From: Saccharothrix sp. ST-888
GTDB lineage: Bacteria; Actinomycetota; Actinomycetes; Streptomycetales; Streptomycetaceae
NCBI RefSeq assembly: GCF_000955975.1
Contig: NZ_JYJF01000002.1
Span: 1-64,000 of the forward strand
Length of the DNA: 64,000 bases
Direction of reading: 5' to 3'
Shown here: positions 25,911 to 34,790 of the stretch, one piece after another
Numbering within the stretch: the stretch's first letter is position 1
Layout: each line of letters begins with the position of its first letter
Program-made: the position numbers and the translations under genes
The notes under the pieces: model-generated
Told to the model about the DNA's origin: nothing
Databases searched by the model: none
What the model saw: only the letters and a program-made list of their open reading frames with translations

Positions 25911-26878
25911 GTGGCGCCAACCTTTCGGGCTCCGGACGCTCCTCGGGAGCGGGGCCGGACGCCGCGGGCAGGCTGCGACGCGGGGCCGGCTGGGCCCAGC
26001 GAGGCCGCCGCGGCGAGCCGGAGCGCCGTACCCCGGACGGCCCCGAGCTGCGGGCGGTCGCGGTCCGTACCGGCGAGCCGGCGGCCGAGGAGCACCACCT
26101 GGGCGACCGGCTGACCGCCTTCCTGGACGGCGAGCTCGGCCATGACGCCCGCGAGCGGGTCCAGGCTCATCTGGCGACCTGCCCCGAGTGCCTGGCCGAG
26201 GTGGACGAGGGCCGCGCGGTCAAGCAGCTGCTGACCCGCACCGGCACCCCGGCGCCCTCCACGATGCTGATGTCCCGTCTGCTGGCGGTCGCCGCGCTGC
26301 CGGACGACGAGCCGGGTCCCGGAACCGGCCCCGGCCCCGGTGCCGGTGAGGTCGCGACCGGGACGATAGGCGGCAGCCGGCTGACCGGCGGTTCGTTCGG
26401 GCGCGGGGCCGGTGCCTCGTTCGGCGGTGGGGCGCTGGGCGCCGACACCCCGCTGCCCGGGGTGGACCCGCGGGCCGGCCGCTCGGGCTTCCTGCGCCGT
26501 TCCCCGGCTGTCCTGGACGGGCCCGCGCGACTGCCCGCCCCCACGCCGCTGGCGGCCCTGGCGGAGCCGGTGGCGGCCCGTCCGGTGCGCGGGCGCAGGT
26601 TCGTCTTCGCGGCGGCCGCCGGGGCGTTCTCGGTGGCCGCGGTCACCCTCGGCGGGGTGGGCGGCCTGTCCTCCGGCGGCGACGGCGGGCAGCACGGCAA
26701 CACCGTCACCCCGGCCCGGGGCACGGGCGGCCAGCTGGTGCCGATGACGGTCCAGCAGCCGGTGGACTTCCCGGTCTTCCCGGCCCGGGCCCCCTTCGGC
26801 GCCGGGTCGGTCCCGCAGGCCCCGTACGGAGTCCAGACGCAGGTCGCTCCGCCACCTCGCCAGCACGAGCTCCGTTAG
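25907..26878 (+). CDS. Anti-sigma factor with zinc-finger (zf-HC2) domain, RseA-like, transmembrane
   Basis: 323 residues. The zinc-binding anti-sigma domain is [47 protein letters not shown] (in parts), with the HxxxCxxC zinc ligands H-ATCPEC. A Gly/Pro-rich linker (about 150-240) and one membrane helix ([22 protein letters not shown]) follow, then a short external tail. It should bind and inhibit the sigma factor it overlaps (GTGA). Release probably needs proteolysis or redox change; the usual companion HtrA protease gene is not downstream. N-terminal ~45 residues are basic and poorly conserved. A hairpin follows the stop. Confidence 0.88.
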   Translation: MSGANLSGSGRSSGAGPDAAGRLRRGAGWAQRGRRGEPERRTPDGPELRAVAVRTGEPAAEEHHLGDRLTAFLDGELGHDARERVQAHLATCPECLAEVDEGRAVKQLLTRTGTPAPSTMLMSRLLAVAALPDDEPGPGTGPGPGAGEVATGTIGGSRLTGGSFGRGAGASFGGGALGADTPLPGVDPRAGRSGFLRRSPAVLDGPARLPAPTPLAALAEPVAARPVRGRRFVFAAAAGAFSVAAVTLGGVGGLSSGGDGGQHGNTVTPARGTGGQLVPMTVQQPVDFPVFPARAPFGAGSVPQAPYGVQTQVAPPPRQHELR

Positions 26879-26882
26879 CCTT

Positions 26883-26920
26883 CCGGGCCCCGGACCGCGC
26901 CGGTGCGGTCCGAGGCCCGG
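26883..26920 (+). terminator. Hairpin terminator after the anti-sigma gene
   Basis: Outer arms CCGGGCC (26883-26889) / GGCCCGG (26914-26920) and inner arms CGGACCGC (26891-26898) / GCGGTCCG (26905-26912) form a nearly continuous stem 5 bp after the stop codon. It separates the sigma/anti-sigma pair from tatB. Confidence 0.75.
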
Positions 26921-27066
26921 CGGACTTCCCGCGGGTCGGCCATCGGCCGGTCTTTGCCACCGCTTCATCCTGCGGTGGGACACGGACCGGGCCGGTGGCC
27001 ATTACGCTGTACAGACCGTTGTCCGCAGAGCTCATCGGGTTCGACCACCAGGAGCTGGGAGCTTAC

Positions 27067-27486
27067 GTGTTCACAGACATAGGCCTACCTGAGGTCCTGA
27101 CGCTGATCGTCATGGGCATCGTGATCTTCGGGCCGGACAAGCTTCCCAAGCTGATCCAGGACGTCACCGGCTTCATCCGCAAGGTGCGGACCTTCGCGGA
27201 CGGCGCCAAGGAGGACATCCGCAACGAGCTGGGCCCGGAGTTCAAGGACTTCGAGTTCGAGGACCTGCACCCGAAGACCTTCGTCCGCAAGCAGCTGCTC
27301 GGCGGGAACGAGGACCCGCTGGGTCTGAAGGAGATCCGGGACGGCCTGGACATCAAGTCCGTGCTGAACGACGAGCCGGCACCCGCCATGACCAGCGCAA
27401 AGCCGGATCTCACCAAGACCGCCGCCCCGGCCGCCGTCCCGCTGTCGGAGGGCGAGCGTCCCCCGTTCGACATCGACGCGACCTGA
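27067..27486 (+). CDS. tatB: Sec-independent (Tat) protein translocase subunit TatB
   Basis: 139 residues. N-terminal helix FTDIGLPEVLTLIVMGIVIFGPDKLPKLIQDV (in parts) includes the FGPxKLP motif after the helix and the amphipathic helix (GFIRKVRTFADGAKEDIRNEL) that define TatA/B; length and acidic charge favour TatB. The remainder is a soluble tail. It forms the substrate receptor with TatC for twin-arginine export. GTG 27067 has GGGAG at 5 nt; an ATG at 26995 would add a non-helical leader. Its place after the ECF sigma/anti-sigma pair follows actinobacterial synteny. Confidence 0.93.
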   Translation: MFTDIGLPEVLTLIVMGIVIFGPDKLPKLIQDVTGFIRKVRTFADGAKEDIRNELGPEFKDFEFEDLHPKTFVRKQLLGGNEDPLGLKEIRDGLDIKSVLNDEPAPAMTSAKPDLTKTAAPAAVPLSEGERPPFDIDAT

Positions 27487-27500
27487 CGGGTCACCAGTTC

Positions 27501-27530
27501 GCCCCGCCCGACAGCGCAGCTGGGCGGGGC
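27501..27530 (+). terminator. Hairpin terminator of tatB
   Basis: GCCCCGCCC (27501-27509) and GGGCGGGGC (27522-27530) form a perfect 9-bp stem with a 12-nt loop, 14 bp after the tatB stop codon, followed by TTCGCCGTGT. Confidence 0.8.
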
Positions 27531-27678
27531 TTCGCCGTGTCCCCGGTTATGGTGTCGAGTGCCTCCGCTGTGCCGTGGCTCACGGCCCTTTTGGTACCGA
27601 GTTGCCGGGCGGAGGGGCCGCCGTAGGCCACACTGGAGCGCGCTACGGCACGGAACGGTGCAGCGAGGAGGCCCGGGG

Positions 27679-28353
27679 ATGGATGCGACGAGTCAAGCGG
27701 TGGGAACGGCCGAGGCCGTGGTCGGTGCACAGGCCGGCCCGGCGGTCCCGGCCGACCCGCTGGCGCCGTACCTGGCGGCGGACTTCCCCTGGTACGGACT
27801 GGACGACGGCTGGACCGGCCGCCGCTGGCTGATGCAGGCCGGCAGCGGCGGTGTACGGGCAGGTCAGCGCGGTGCCATCGACTACGGCACGCTCGGCCAC
27901 GGCGAGGAGCCGGTCCGGGCGTACGAGCCGAAGGACCTCCGGCGGTTCGCCGTGGTGGTCACGGTGGCCCGCCGGGACGTCCGCCGCAGTGCCGACAACA
28001 CCGGCATGCTGGAGGCCACCTCCGCCGCCTCCGCCGCCTGGCTGGCCGGCTCGGGCCTGCTCGCCAACAGCTGGCCGGGCCAGTTGGACCGGGCGCTGCG
28101 CCAGGACTGGCTGGACCAGCAGACCGCGCTGGCCTGGGACCTGGCGGACGACCTGGAGGGCTCCGGCTGGAGCTCGCTCACCCTGCCGGTGAACGGTCTG
28201 CCACACTCCTTCCGCTACCGCGAGTCCGAGTACGGCTGGGTGCTGGCCGGGGAGGCCCCGGGCGTCCTGCTCGGCGCGTACGGACGCGGGGTGAGCGCCT
28301 ACGGGGTGGGCTTCTCCACCGCCCCCGACCTGACGGCGTACACCCGGAGCTGA
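27679..28353 (+). CDS. Conserved hypothetical protein (224 aa)
   Basis: No family recognised. The N-terminal third is Ala/Val-rich (MDATSQAVGTAEAVVGAQAG), followed by PLAPYLAADFPWYGLDDGWTGRRWLMQAG. The centre has KDLRRFAVVVTVARRDVRRSADNTGMLEATSAASAAWL (in parts) and a tryptophan-rich second half. It appears soluble, without signal peptide, metal motif or Walker motif. ATG 27679 has GAGGAGG at a good distance. It is flanked by terminators on both sides (27501 and 28389), so it forms its own unit. Homologues exist between tatB and mrp in streptomycetes as I remember; function unknown. Confidence 0.75.
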   Translation: MDATSQAVGTAEAVVGAQAGPAVPADPLAPYLAADFPWYGLDDGWTGRRWLMQAGSGGVRAGQRGAIDYGTLGHGEEPVRAYEPKDLRRFAVVVTVARRDVRRSADNTGMLEATSAASAAWLAGSGLLANSWPGQLDRALRQDWLDQQTALAWDLADDLEGSGWSSLTLPVNGLPHSFRYRESEYGWVLAGEAPGVLLGAYGRGVSAYGVGFSTAPDLTAYTRS

Positions 28354-28388
28354 CGGAGTACGGAGAACCGCCGCACGCTTCAATACCG

Positions 28389-28420
28389 AAGGGGCGCCCA
28401 CCGAACGGCGGGCGCCCCTT
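28389..28420. terminator. Bidirectional hairpin terminator
   Basis: AAGGGGCGCCC (28389-28399) and GGGCGCCCCTT (28410-28420) form a perfect 11-bp stem with a 10-nt loop. It ends 25 bp from the mrp stop on the minus strand and lies 36 bp after the upstream plus-strand gene. Confidence 0.85.
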
Positions 28421-28444
28421 GGCGTGTGCGAGGTGCGGGCGGGC

Positions 28445-29605
28445 TCAGAACTTGTTCCTGGGCGTGAGCCCCAGCGAGAGGCCGGAGAGGCCGCGCTGGC
28501 GGCCGCCCAGCTTGCCCGCGACGGCACGCAGCGCGGCACCGGCGGGGGAGTCGGGCGCGGCGAGCACGACCGGGCGGCCGTCGTCGCCGCCCTCGCGCAG
28601 CCGGACGTCGATCGGGATCGAGCCGAGCACCGGGACGGTCGCGCCGACCGAGCGGGTGAGCGCGTCGGCGACGGTCTGACCGCCGCCCGTGCCGAAGACG
28701 TCGATCATCTCGTCGCAGTGCGGGCAGGGCATGCCCGACATGTTCTCGATCACGCCGACGATCTTCTGGTGGGTCTGCAGCGCGATCGTCCCGGCCCGCT
28801 CGGCCACCTCGGCGGCGGCCATCTGCGGGGTGGTGACGATCAGGATCTCGGCGTTCGGGACCAGCTGGGCGACCGAGATGGCGATGTCGCCGGTGCCGGG
28901 CGGCAGGTCGAGCAGCAGCACGTCCAGGTCGCCCCAGTACACGTCGGCGAGGAACTGCTGGAGCGCGCGGTGCAGCATCGGGCCGCGCCAGACCACCGGG
29001 GCGTTGCCCGGGGTGAACATGCCGATCGAGATGACCTTCACGCCGTTCGCCGACGGCGGCATGATCATGTCCTGGACCTGGGTCGGGCGGCCCTCGACGC
29101 CCAGCATCCGGGGCACGCTGTGGCCGTAGATGTCGGCGTCCACCACGGCGACCTTGAGCCCGTCGGCGGCCATCGCGGCGGCCAGGTTGACGGTGACCGA
29201 GGACTTGCCGACGCCGCCCTTGCCGGAGGCGACCGCGTACACCCGGGTCAGCGTGCCCGGCTTGGCGAACGGGATCTCCCGCTCGGGGGCACCGCCGCGC
29301 AGCAGGTGGGAGAGCTCCTTGCGCTGCTCGTCGCTCATCACGTCGAGCTCGACCTCGACACCGGACACACCCGGCACCCTGGTGACCGCGTCGGTCACCC
29401 GGTTGACGATGGTCTCGCGCATCGGGCAGCCGGAGACGGTCAGGTAGACCGCGACCCGGACGGCGCCGCCCTCGGCGATCTCGACCGATTTCACCATGCC
29501 GATCTCGGTGATCGGGCGGTTGATCTCCGGGTCGTGGACGGTCGCCAGGGCCTTGCGTACGGACTCCTCCGTCACGCCGGGGGCAACCTCTGTCTCGTTG
29601 GCCAT
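28445..29605 (-). CDS. mrp: Mrp/NBP35-family P-loop ATPase (iron-sulfur cluster carrier)
   Basis: 386 residues. N-terminal DUF59/MIP18 domain (VRKALATVHDPEINRPITEIGMV in parts) with the cysteine of LTVSGCPMRETI. The ATPase has the deviant Walker A SGKGGVGKSS, DADIYGHSVPRMLG and LDLPPGTGD. The cluster-bridging CxxC is MSGMPCPHCDE. These fit ApbC/Mrp proteins that load Fe-S clusters on apo-enzymes. TACCAT at 29612-29617 lies 6 nt before ATG, so the mRNA is probably leaderless. It is convergent with the 27679 gene and sits beside DUF1003 and MgtE-N genes as in M. tuberculosis (Rv1229c-Rv1232c, from memory). Confidence 0.93.
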   Translation of the reverse strand: MANETEVAPGVTEESVRKALATVHDPEINRPITEIGMVKSVEIAEGGAVRVAVYLTVSGCPMRETIVNRVTDAVTRVPGVSGVEVELDVMSDEQRKELSHLLRGGAPEREIPFAKPGTLTRVYAVASGKGGVGKSSVTVNLAAAMAADGLKVAVVDADIYGHSVPRMLGVEGRPTQVQDMIMPPSANGVKVISIGMFTPGNAPVVWRGPMLHRALQQFLADVYWGDLDVLLLDLPPGTGDIAISVAQLVPNAEILIVTTPQMAAAEVAERAGTIALQTHQKIVGVIENMSGMPCPHCDEMIDVFGTGGGQTVADALTRSVGATVPVLGSIPIDVRLREGGDDGRPVVLAAPDSPAGAALRAVAGKLGGRQRGLSGLSLGLTPRNKF

Positions 29606-29661
29606 GCCTTGATGGTACGGCGAACGTCGAAGTAGTTGACGCCCCAGTAGCGTGCTGCCGA

Positions 29662-30297
29662 TCACAGCACCTCGGAGGACTCCCGCTGACCGTCCAGTTC
29701 CTTGAGCAGCGACTGGAGTTCGGAGCGGATGAAGTCGCGGGTGGCGACCTCGCCGAGACCCTGCCGGAGCGCGGCGACCTCACGGGTCAGGTACTCGGTG
29801 TCGGCGATGTTCCGGTCGCTGCGGGCCCGGTCCTGCTCCATGTTGACCCGGTCGCGGTCGTCCTGGCGGTTCTGCGCCAGCAGGATCAGCGGCGCCGCGT
29901 ACGAGGCCTGGAGCGAGAGCACCAGGGTCAGGAAGATGAACGGGTACTCGTCGAAGCGGACGTTCGGCGGCAGCATGGTGTTCCAGACGACCCAGGCGAT
30001 GATCACCACCGTCATCCAGACGATGAACCGCCCGGTGCCCAGGAACCGCGCGATCCGCTCGGAGAGCTTGCCGAAGGCCTCCGGGTCGTAGCTGGGCAGC
30101 GTGATCAGACCGGGACGGCCGGTGCGCGGCTGGTCGAGCCGGGTACGGGCGGCGCCGCCGCCCGTGCTCTCGGGCCTGGAGGAGCGCTGGCTGCCCTCCC
30201 TGGCGCGCAGTTCGCGCAGCTGGCGCAGTTCCCGCAACTCGCCCTGGAGGCGCTGGCTGGGGCCCTCGTCCCGCCTGCCCTTGCGGTCAGCGTCCAC
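29662..30297 (-). CDS. DUF1003 membrane protein
   Basis: 211 residues. A basic Arg/Ser-rich N-terminal segment, then two predicted helices: FIVWMTVVIIAWVVWNTMLPP and YPFIFLTLVLSLQASYAAPLILLAQNRQ (in parts; the FxLxLSxQA and APLILLAQNRQ segment is the DUF1003 signature). A coiled-coil helix ending in ELQSLLKELDGQ follows. GTG 30297 overlaps the MgtE-N/CBS gene stop by 11 bp with GAGG 6 nt upstream, so the two are co-translated. The pair likely works together at the membrane; direct function unknown. Confidence 0.85.
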   Translation of the reverse strand: MDADRKGRRDEGPSQRLQGELRELRQLRELRAREGSQRSSRPESTGGGAARTRLDQPRTGRPGLITLPSYDPEAFGKLSERIARFLGTGRFIVWMTVVIIAWVVWNTMLPPNVRFDEYPFIFLTLVLSLQASYAAPLILLAQNRQDDRDRVNMEQDRARSDRNIADTEYLTREVAALRQGLGEVATRDFIRSELQSLLKELDGQRESSEVL

Positions 30298-31585
30298 CGG
30301 CGGCCTCGCTCTCGTGCTCGTGGTCCACAGCCTCGCCGCCGTGCAGGGCCGCCTCGCGCCAGTCGTCCGGCAGCAGGTGGTCCAGCACGTCGTCGACGGT
30401 GACCGCACCCAGCAGGTGGTCGGCCTCGTCGACCACCGGAGCGGCCACCAGGTTGTAGGCGGCGAGGTAACTGGTGATCAGCGGCAGCGGGGTGTCCGGC
30501 GGCAGCGGGTCGAGGTCGTCGTCCACGATCGAGCCGACCAGGATGTACGGGGGCTCGCGCAGCAGCCGCTGGAAGTGCACCGTCCCCAGGTACTTGCCGG
30601 TCGGGGTCTCGGTCGGCGGGCGGCAGACGTACACCTGGGCGGCCAGCGCGGGCTTGTTGTCCGAGATCCGGACCCGGGCCAGTGCCTCGGCCACCGTGGC
30701 GTCCGGCTCCAGCACGATCGGCTCGGTGGTCATCAGACCGCCGGCGGTGTCCTCCTCGTAGGAGAGCAGCCGGCGCACCGAGGCGGCGTCCTCCGGCTCC
30801 ATCAGGCGCAGCAGCCGCTCGGCGTCCTCCTCGGGGAGGTCGGAGAGCAGGTCGGCCGCGTCGTCCGGGTCCATCGCCTCCAGGACGTCGGCGGCGCGCT
30901 CCTCCTTGAGCTTGCCGATGATCTCGACCTGGTCGTCCTCGGGCAGCTCCTCCAGGACGTCGGCCAGCCGGTCGTCGTCCAGCGCGGCGGCCACCTCGGC
31001 GCGGCGCTTGGCGGAGAGGTGGTGCATCACGTTGGCCAGGTCGGCCGGACGCAGCTGCTCGAAGGTGGCCAGCAGGTTGGCCGCGCCCTGCCCCTCCTCG
31101 GTGAGCGAGAAGCCGGTCACCGCCGACCAGTCCAGGGTGAGCGTCTCGCCCTTGGCCTTGCGCAGCCGGGTCATCTTGCCGGTCTGCACGAAGACCTTGC
31201 TGATCTCCCACTCGCGCACCCGGGTCTGCACCATCGCGACGTCGAGCACGGTGACCGGCTCATGGGTCTTGGTCCGGGTCACCGTACGGTCCAGCAGTTC
31301 GGCGAGGACCAGGGTCTCGGACGGGCGCTGCTCGAACCGCCGCATGTTGATCACTCCGGTGGTCAGCACCTGGCCGGACTCCAGGCTGGTCACCCTGGTC
31401 ATCGGCAGGAAGATCCGGCGCCGGCCGATCACCTCGACCACCAGCCCCAGCACCCGGGGCGGACGGCCGCCGATCCGCAGCGACACCACCACGTCGCGGA
31501 CCCGGCCGACCTGGTCACCGTTCGGGTCGAAGACCGCGATCCCGGAAAGGTGCGAGATGAAGACCCGGCTGCCTGGCCCTGCCAT
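30287..31585 (-). CDS. PRC-barrel / MgtE N-terminal domain / CBS-pair protein (soluble MgtE-like sensor)
   Basis: 432 residues. Residues 1-120 hold two PRC-barrel-like modules (GIAVFDPNGDQVGRVRDVVV). A MgtE_N superhelix follows (DLANVMHHLSAKRRAEVAAALDDDRLADVLEELPEDDQVEIIGKL in parts), then a CBS pair starting MTTEPIVLEPDATVAEAL and ending TVDDVLDHLLPDDW. The transmembrane channel domain of MgtE is absent, so it is a soluble or peripheral Mg2+-binding-type regulator. ATG 31585 is preceded by GGGAGTC; the frame open to 31723 lacks conserved sequence. It overlaps the DUF1003 gene by 11 bp. Orthologue Rv1232c in M. tuberculosis. A role in magnesium sensing is inference. Confidence 0.87.
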   Translation of the reverse strand: MAGPGSRVFISHLSGIAVFDPNGDQVGRVRDVVVSLRIGGRPPRVLGLVVEVIGRRRIFLPMTRVTSLESGQVLTTGVINMRRFEQRPSETLVLAELLDRTVTRTKTHEPVTVLDVAMVQTRVREWEISKVFVQTGKMTRLRKAKGETLTLDWSAVTGFSLTEEGQGAANLLATFEQLRPADLANVMHHLSAKRRAEVAAALDDDRLADVLEELPEDDQVEIIGKLKEERAADVLEAMDPDDAADLLSDLPEEDAERLLRLMEPEDAASVRRLLSYEEDTAGGLMTTEPIVLEPDATVAEALARVRISDNKPALAAQVYVCRPPTETPTGKYLGTVHFQRLLREPPYILVGSIVDDDLDPLPPDTPLPLITSYLAAYNLVAAPVVDEADHLLGAVTVDDVLDHLLPDDWREAALHGGEAVDHEHESEAAGGR

Positions 31586-31830
31586 GGACTCCCTCTCTCT
31601 TCGGCTGCGCGGAGCGGCGCACGTGGCGCGCTGCTCCGCGCATAGGCTACCGGTGCCGCCACCCGGTGGCCCGCCGACCGGCATGGGCCCCTGGCGGCCG
31701 CCCGCGGGGCCGTTCGGGGGCACGGCGAACCGCGAGCGGAACCCGGTACCTGTGTCGTGTACGAGCTACCCGATCGGCCGGCACCTCCCCGCACCGGGCC
31801 GCCCGGGCCGTCCCGGTGCGCCCGAGCGGC

Positions 31831-32367
31831 TCAGCCCTTGCGGCGCTTGAGCAGCAGCTTCGGCAGCCCGGCGGGGATCGGCTTGCGGGTGGTCGCGGGC
31901 GACGGCATCGGGGCCGCGGCCTGCGAGCCCTCCGGCATCGATCCCGGCTGCTCGGTGAGCGGCCCGGACGGCTCCAGCCGGAGCACCCGGCATTCGCGGG
32001 CCCAGCGCTCGCCGATCGCGTCGGTGTCGGGCGCGTTCAGTCGCTTGCCCTTGAGCTCCTCGACCGCGCCCGTCCAGGCCTCGCCCCCCGGCGCCAGCTC
32101 GCCGACCCGGGCGGTCCAGCCGACCAGCCGCCCCCACTTGTCCTTGCTGCGCACCGTCACGGCGGCGGTGGACCCGTCGGTGAGGCCGTGCAGCGGCTGT
32201 TCGGCGCCGTCGCCGACCACCACCACCGCACCGTCGTACCAGGCGTGCCAGAGCGCCCGGCTGTGCTGCTGCCCCTCGGCCTGTACCCAGAGCAGGCCGG
32301 ACTTCTTCGCGGCCTCCTCCAGCAGCGCACGGTCGAGGAAGGCGTCGGCGGTGGTCGTAGGCTCCAT
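31831..32367 (-). CDS. Conserved hypothetical protein (178 aa), possible split-barrel fold
   Basis: 178 residues. The first ~130 residues read as a small beta domain: SGLLWVQAEGQQHSRALWHAWYDGAVVVVGDG (in parts), then STAAVTVRSKDKWGRLVGW, a spacing reminiscent of pyridoxamine-oxidase-like split barrels but without a convincing FMN motif. The C-terminal ~45 residues are Pro/Ser-rich and end in a basic LLLKRRKG. TACGCT at 32375-32380 lies 7 nt before ATG with no Shine-Dalgarno, suggesting a leaderless mRNA. Function unknown. Confidence 0.68.
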   Translation of the reverse strand: MEPTTTADAFLDRALLEEAAKKSGLLWVQAEGQQHSRALWHAWYDGAVVVVGDGAEQPLHGLTDGSTAAVTVRSKDKWGRLVGWTARVGELAPGGEAWTGAVEELKGKRLNAPDTDAIGERWARECRVLRLEPSGPLTEQPGSMPEGSQAAAPMPSPATTRKPIPAGLPKLLLKRRKG

Positions 32368-32490
32368 GCCGCACAGCGTACGACCTGGGTGTCCGTGGGG
32401 TGTCTCACCGGCCAGAACGACAGTTACGTCAGCCGGGTAGAGGCCTTACCGTGGGACCGATTCGTCCGCCTTCGTTCGCCGAGGAGAGCT

Positions 32491-33432
32491 GTGCCCGCCG
32501 CCAGGCCCGACACCGCCGTGTCCACCGCCGCCCCGAGCCCCGGCGCCGCTGCTCCGCACCCGCTGCCGAAGCTGGACCTGGTCCTGCTCGCGGTCTCCAT
32601 CGGCGGGATCTCGCTCTCCGCCCCGCTGATCAGCGCCACCGCCGCCCCCGCGCTGGCGATCGCCCTCTGGCGCAACGCCATGTCGGTCGGCGTGCTCGGC
32701 CCGTACGCGCTGCTGCGGCACCGCGCCGAGCTGCGCGGGATCGGCCGGCGGCCGCTGCTGCTGGCGATGGCGGCGGGTGTGCTGCTCGCGGCGCACTTCG
32801 CGCTCTGGATGCCCAGCCTGCGGATGACCTCGGTGGCCTCGTCGACCGCGCTGGTCACCACCACCCCGCTCTGGACGATCCTGCTGCTGCGGCTGGCCGG
32901 CCGCCGGGCGCCGAGGCTGGTCTGGCTCGGCATGGCGGTGGCGTTCGCCGGGGTGCTGGTGCTGACCGGCGTGGACCTGTCGCTCTCGCCGCGGGCCCTG
33001 CTCGGCGACGCGCTGGCGCTCGGCGCCGGGCTGGCCGCCGCGGGGTACGTCCTGCTGGGCGCCGAGGTCCGGCGGACCGTCAGCACCACGGCGTACACGC
33101 TGGTCTGCTACGCGACCACCTCGGTCGTCCTGCTCGGCGTCTGCCTGGCGGCCGGTGTCCCGCTGGCCGGCTGGCCGGCCGGGGTGTGGTGGCAGATCGC
33201 CCTGCTGATGGTGGCCGCACAGCTGCTCGGCCACTCGCTGAGCAACCGGGTGGTCCGCTCCCTGGGCCCGTCGGTCACCTCGACGGCGATCCTGCTGGAG
33301 ACCCCGGGTGCGGCCCTGATCGCGGCCCTGTGGCTGGGGCAGTGGCCGCCGGTGGCCGCGTACCCGGCCGTGGCCCTGATCCTGCTCGGCCTGGTCCTGG
33401 TGGTCCGCGGCGGCCGCGGCACCCCCGGGTGA
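32491..33432 (+). CDS. EamA/DMT-superfamily transporter
   Basis: 313 residues with ten predicted helices in two EamA repeats. Repeat 1 has LALWRNAMSVGVLG and LAAHFALWMPSLRMTSVASSTALVTTTPLW (in parts), repeat 2 has HSLSNRVVRSLGPSVTSTAILLETPGAALIAALWLGQ (in parts). These are the canonical DMT repeats. It probably exports a small metabolite. GTG 32491 follows GAGGAG with 4-nt spacing; the frame is open far upstream but without helices. It is convergent with corA through a 7-bp hairpin. Substrate unknown. Confidence 0.88.
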   Translation: MPAARPDTAVSTAAPSPGAAAPHPLPKLDLVLLAVSIGGISLSAPLISATAAPALAIALWRNAMSVGVLGPYALLRHRAELRGIGRRPLLLAMAAGVLLAAHFALWMPSLRMTSVASSTALVTTTPLWTILLLRLAGRRAPRLVWLGMAVAFAGVLVLTGVDLSLSPRALLGDALALGAGLAAAGYVLLGAEVRRTVSTTAYTLVCYATTSVVLLGVCLAAGVPLAGWPAGVWWQIALLMVAAQLLGHSLSNRVVRSLGPSVTSTAILLETPGAALIAALWLGQWPPVAAYPAVALILLGLVLVVRGGRGTPG

Positions 33433-33451
33433 GCCGTGACCTTAGACAGCC

Positions 33452-33468
33452 GCGCCCGGGACGGGCGC
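33452..33468. terminator. Short convergent hairpin between the DMT transporter and corA
   Basis: GCGCCCG (33452-33458) and CGGGCGC (33462-33468) form a 7-bp stem with a GGA loop in the 35-bp gap between the two stop codons. Confidence 0.6.
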
Positions 33469-34592
33469 TACAGCCAGCCGTTGCGGCGGAAGCCCCGGTA
33501 CATGCCGATGCAGATGAGCACGATGCCGCCGAGCACCACCGGGTATCCGTACGGGCTCTTCAGCTCGGGCATGTAGTCGAAGTTCATCCCGTAGACGCCG
33601 GTGATCATGGTGGGCACGGCGAAGATCGCCGCCCAGGCGGTGATCTTGCGCATGTCCTCGTTCTGCGCCACCGAGACCTGCGCCAGGTTGGCCTGGAGCA
33701 GCGAGTTGAGCAGCTCGTCGAAGCCGTGCACCTGCTCGGTGACCCGGGCCAGGTGGTCGGCGACGTCCCGGAAGTACTTCTGGATGTTCGGGTCCACCAG
33801 CCGCTGCACCGGCTCGGAGAGCTGCTGCATCGGCCGCAGCAGCGGCGTCACCGCGCGCTTGAACTCCAGCACCTCGCGCTTGAGCTGGTACACCCGGCCG
33901 ACGTCGCCGCCCCGGCCGCCCTTGTTGGCGAAGACCTCGTACTCGATCTCGTCGACGTCGTTCTGCAACCGGTCGGCGACCAGCAGGTAGTTGTCCACCA
34001 CCTGGTCGGCGATCGCGTGCAGCACGGCGGACGGCCCCCGCCCGAGCAGGCCCGCGCCGTCCTGGTCGGCCTCCAGCCGGTGGCGCAGGTCGGTCAGCGA
34101 GCTGTGCCCGCCGTGCCGGACGGTGATCACGAAGTCCGGGCCGACGAAGACCATCAGCTCACCGGTCTCGACCACCTCGCTGGTCGGCGTCAGCTGGTCG
34201 TGCTCGACGTAGCGGATGGTCTTGAAGACGGCGAACAGCACGTCGTCGTAGCGCTCGACCTTGGGCCGCTGGTGGGCGTGCACCGCGTCCTCGACGGCCA
34301 GCGGGTGCAGCCCGAAGCGCTGCGCGATGCCCTCGAACTCGGCCTCGGTGGGCTCGTGCAGCCCGATCCAGCTGAACGATCCTGCATCCGTCTCCCGGGC
34401 CTGCCTGACCCGCTGCACGGCCTCGCGCGGGCTGCAGCTCCCGCCGTGCCGCTTGCCGTCCCGGTAGACCGCGCAGTCCACCACGGCCGAGACGACGTCC
34501 CCGACGTGCAGAGCGTCGAACCCGTCGGCGTCGGCGTCGACGCGGCGTCGGTGCGGGCGGACGGCGGCGCGCAGGTTGTTGATCATCGACAT
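33468..34592 (-). CDS. corA: Magnesium/cobalt transporter CorA
   Basis: 374 residues. The long cytoplasmic funnel domain (ITVRHGGHSSL, DRLQNDVDEIEYEVFANKGG, LKREVLEFKRAVTPLL) leads to two C-terminal helices. The selectivity motif is YGMNFDYMPE (GMN intact, with the MPEL loop), and the C-terminus is basic (YRGFRRNGWL), a typical pentameric CorA. ATG 34592 has GAGGAG at 6 nt. The ~340-bp leader contains a small ORF with a strong ribosome binding site (34791-34865), a possible Mg2+-responsive attenuator. The MgtE-N/CBS protein lies 1.9 kb away on the same strand. Confidence 0.95.
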   Translation of the reverse strand: MSMINNLRAAVRPHRRRVDADADGFDALHVGDVVSAVVDCAVYRDGKRHGGSCSPREAVQRVRQARETDAGSFSWIGLHEPTEAEFEGIAQRFGLHPLAVEDAVHAHQRPKVERYDDVLFAVFKTIRYVEHDQLTPTSEVVETGELMVFVGPDFVITVRHGGHSSLTDLRHRLEADQDGAGLLGRGPSAVLHAIADQVVDNYLLVADRLQNDVDEIEYEVFANKGGRGGDVGRVYQLKREVLEFKRAVTPLLRPMQQLSEPVQRLVDPNIQKYFRDVADHLARVTEQVHGFDELLNSLLQANLAQVSVAQNEDMRKITAWAAIFAVPTMITGVYGMNFDYMPELKSPYGYPVVLGGIVLICIGMYRGFRRNGWL

Positions 34593-34790
34593 GGCAGGCT
34601 CCTCGGGCAGGAACCGTCGCACGGCAGGCGGTGGGGCGCTGGGTGGGACGGCGGAAGAAACACCAGGTGATTCCGGGCCTGCGACCGGTCCAGCTGCCTT
34701 GCTGGGGCACGGTGAGGACTGCGCGGGCTCCGGGGAAGGTGCTCGCCGGGCCGAAGGTGACGGCGCCTCAACTGCCGGATCGGGAAAGGA

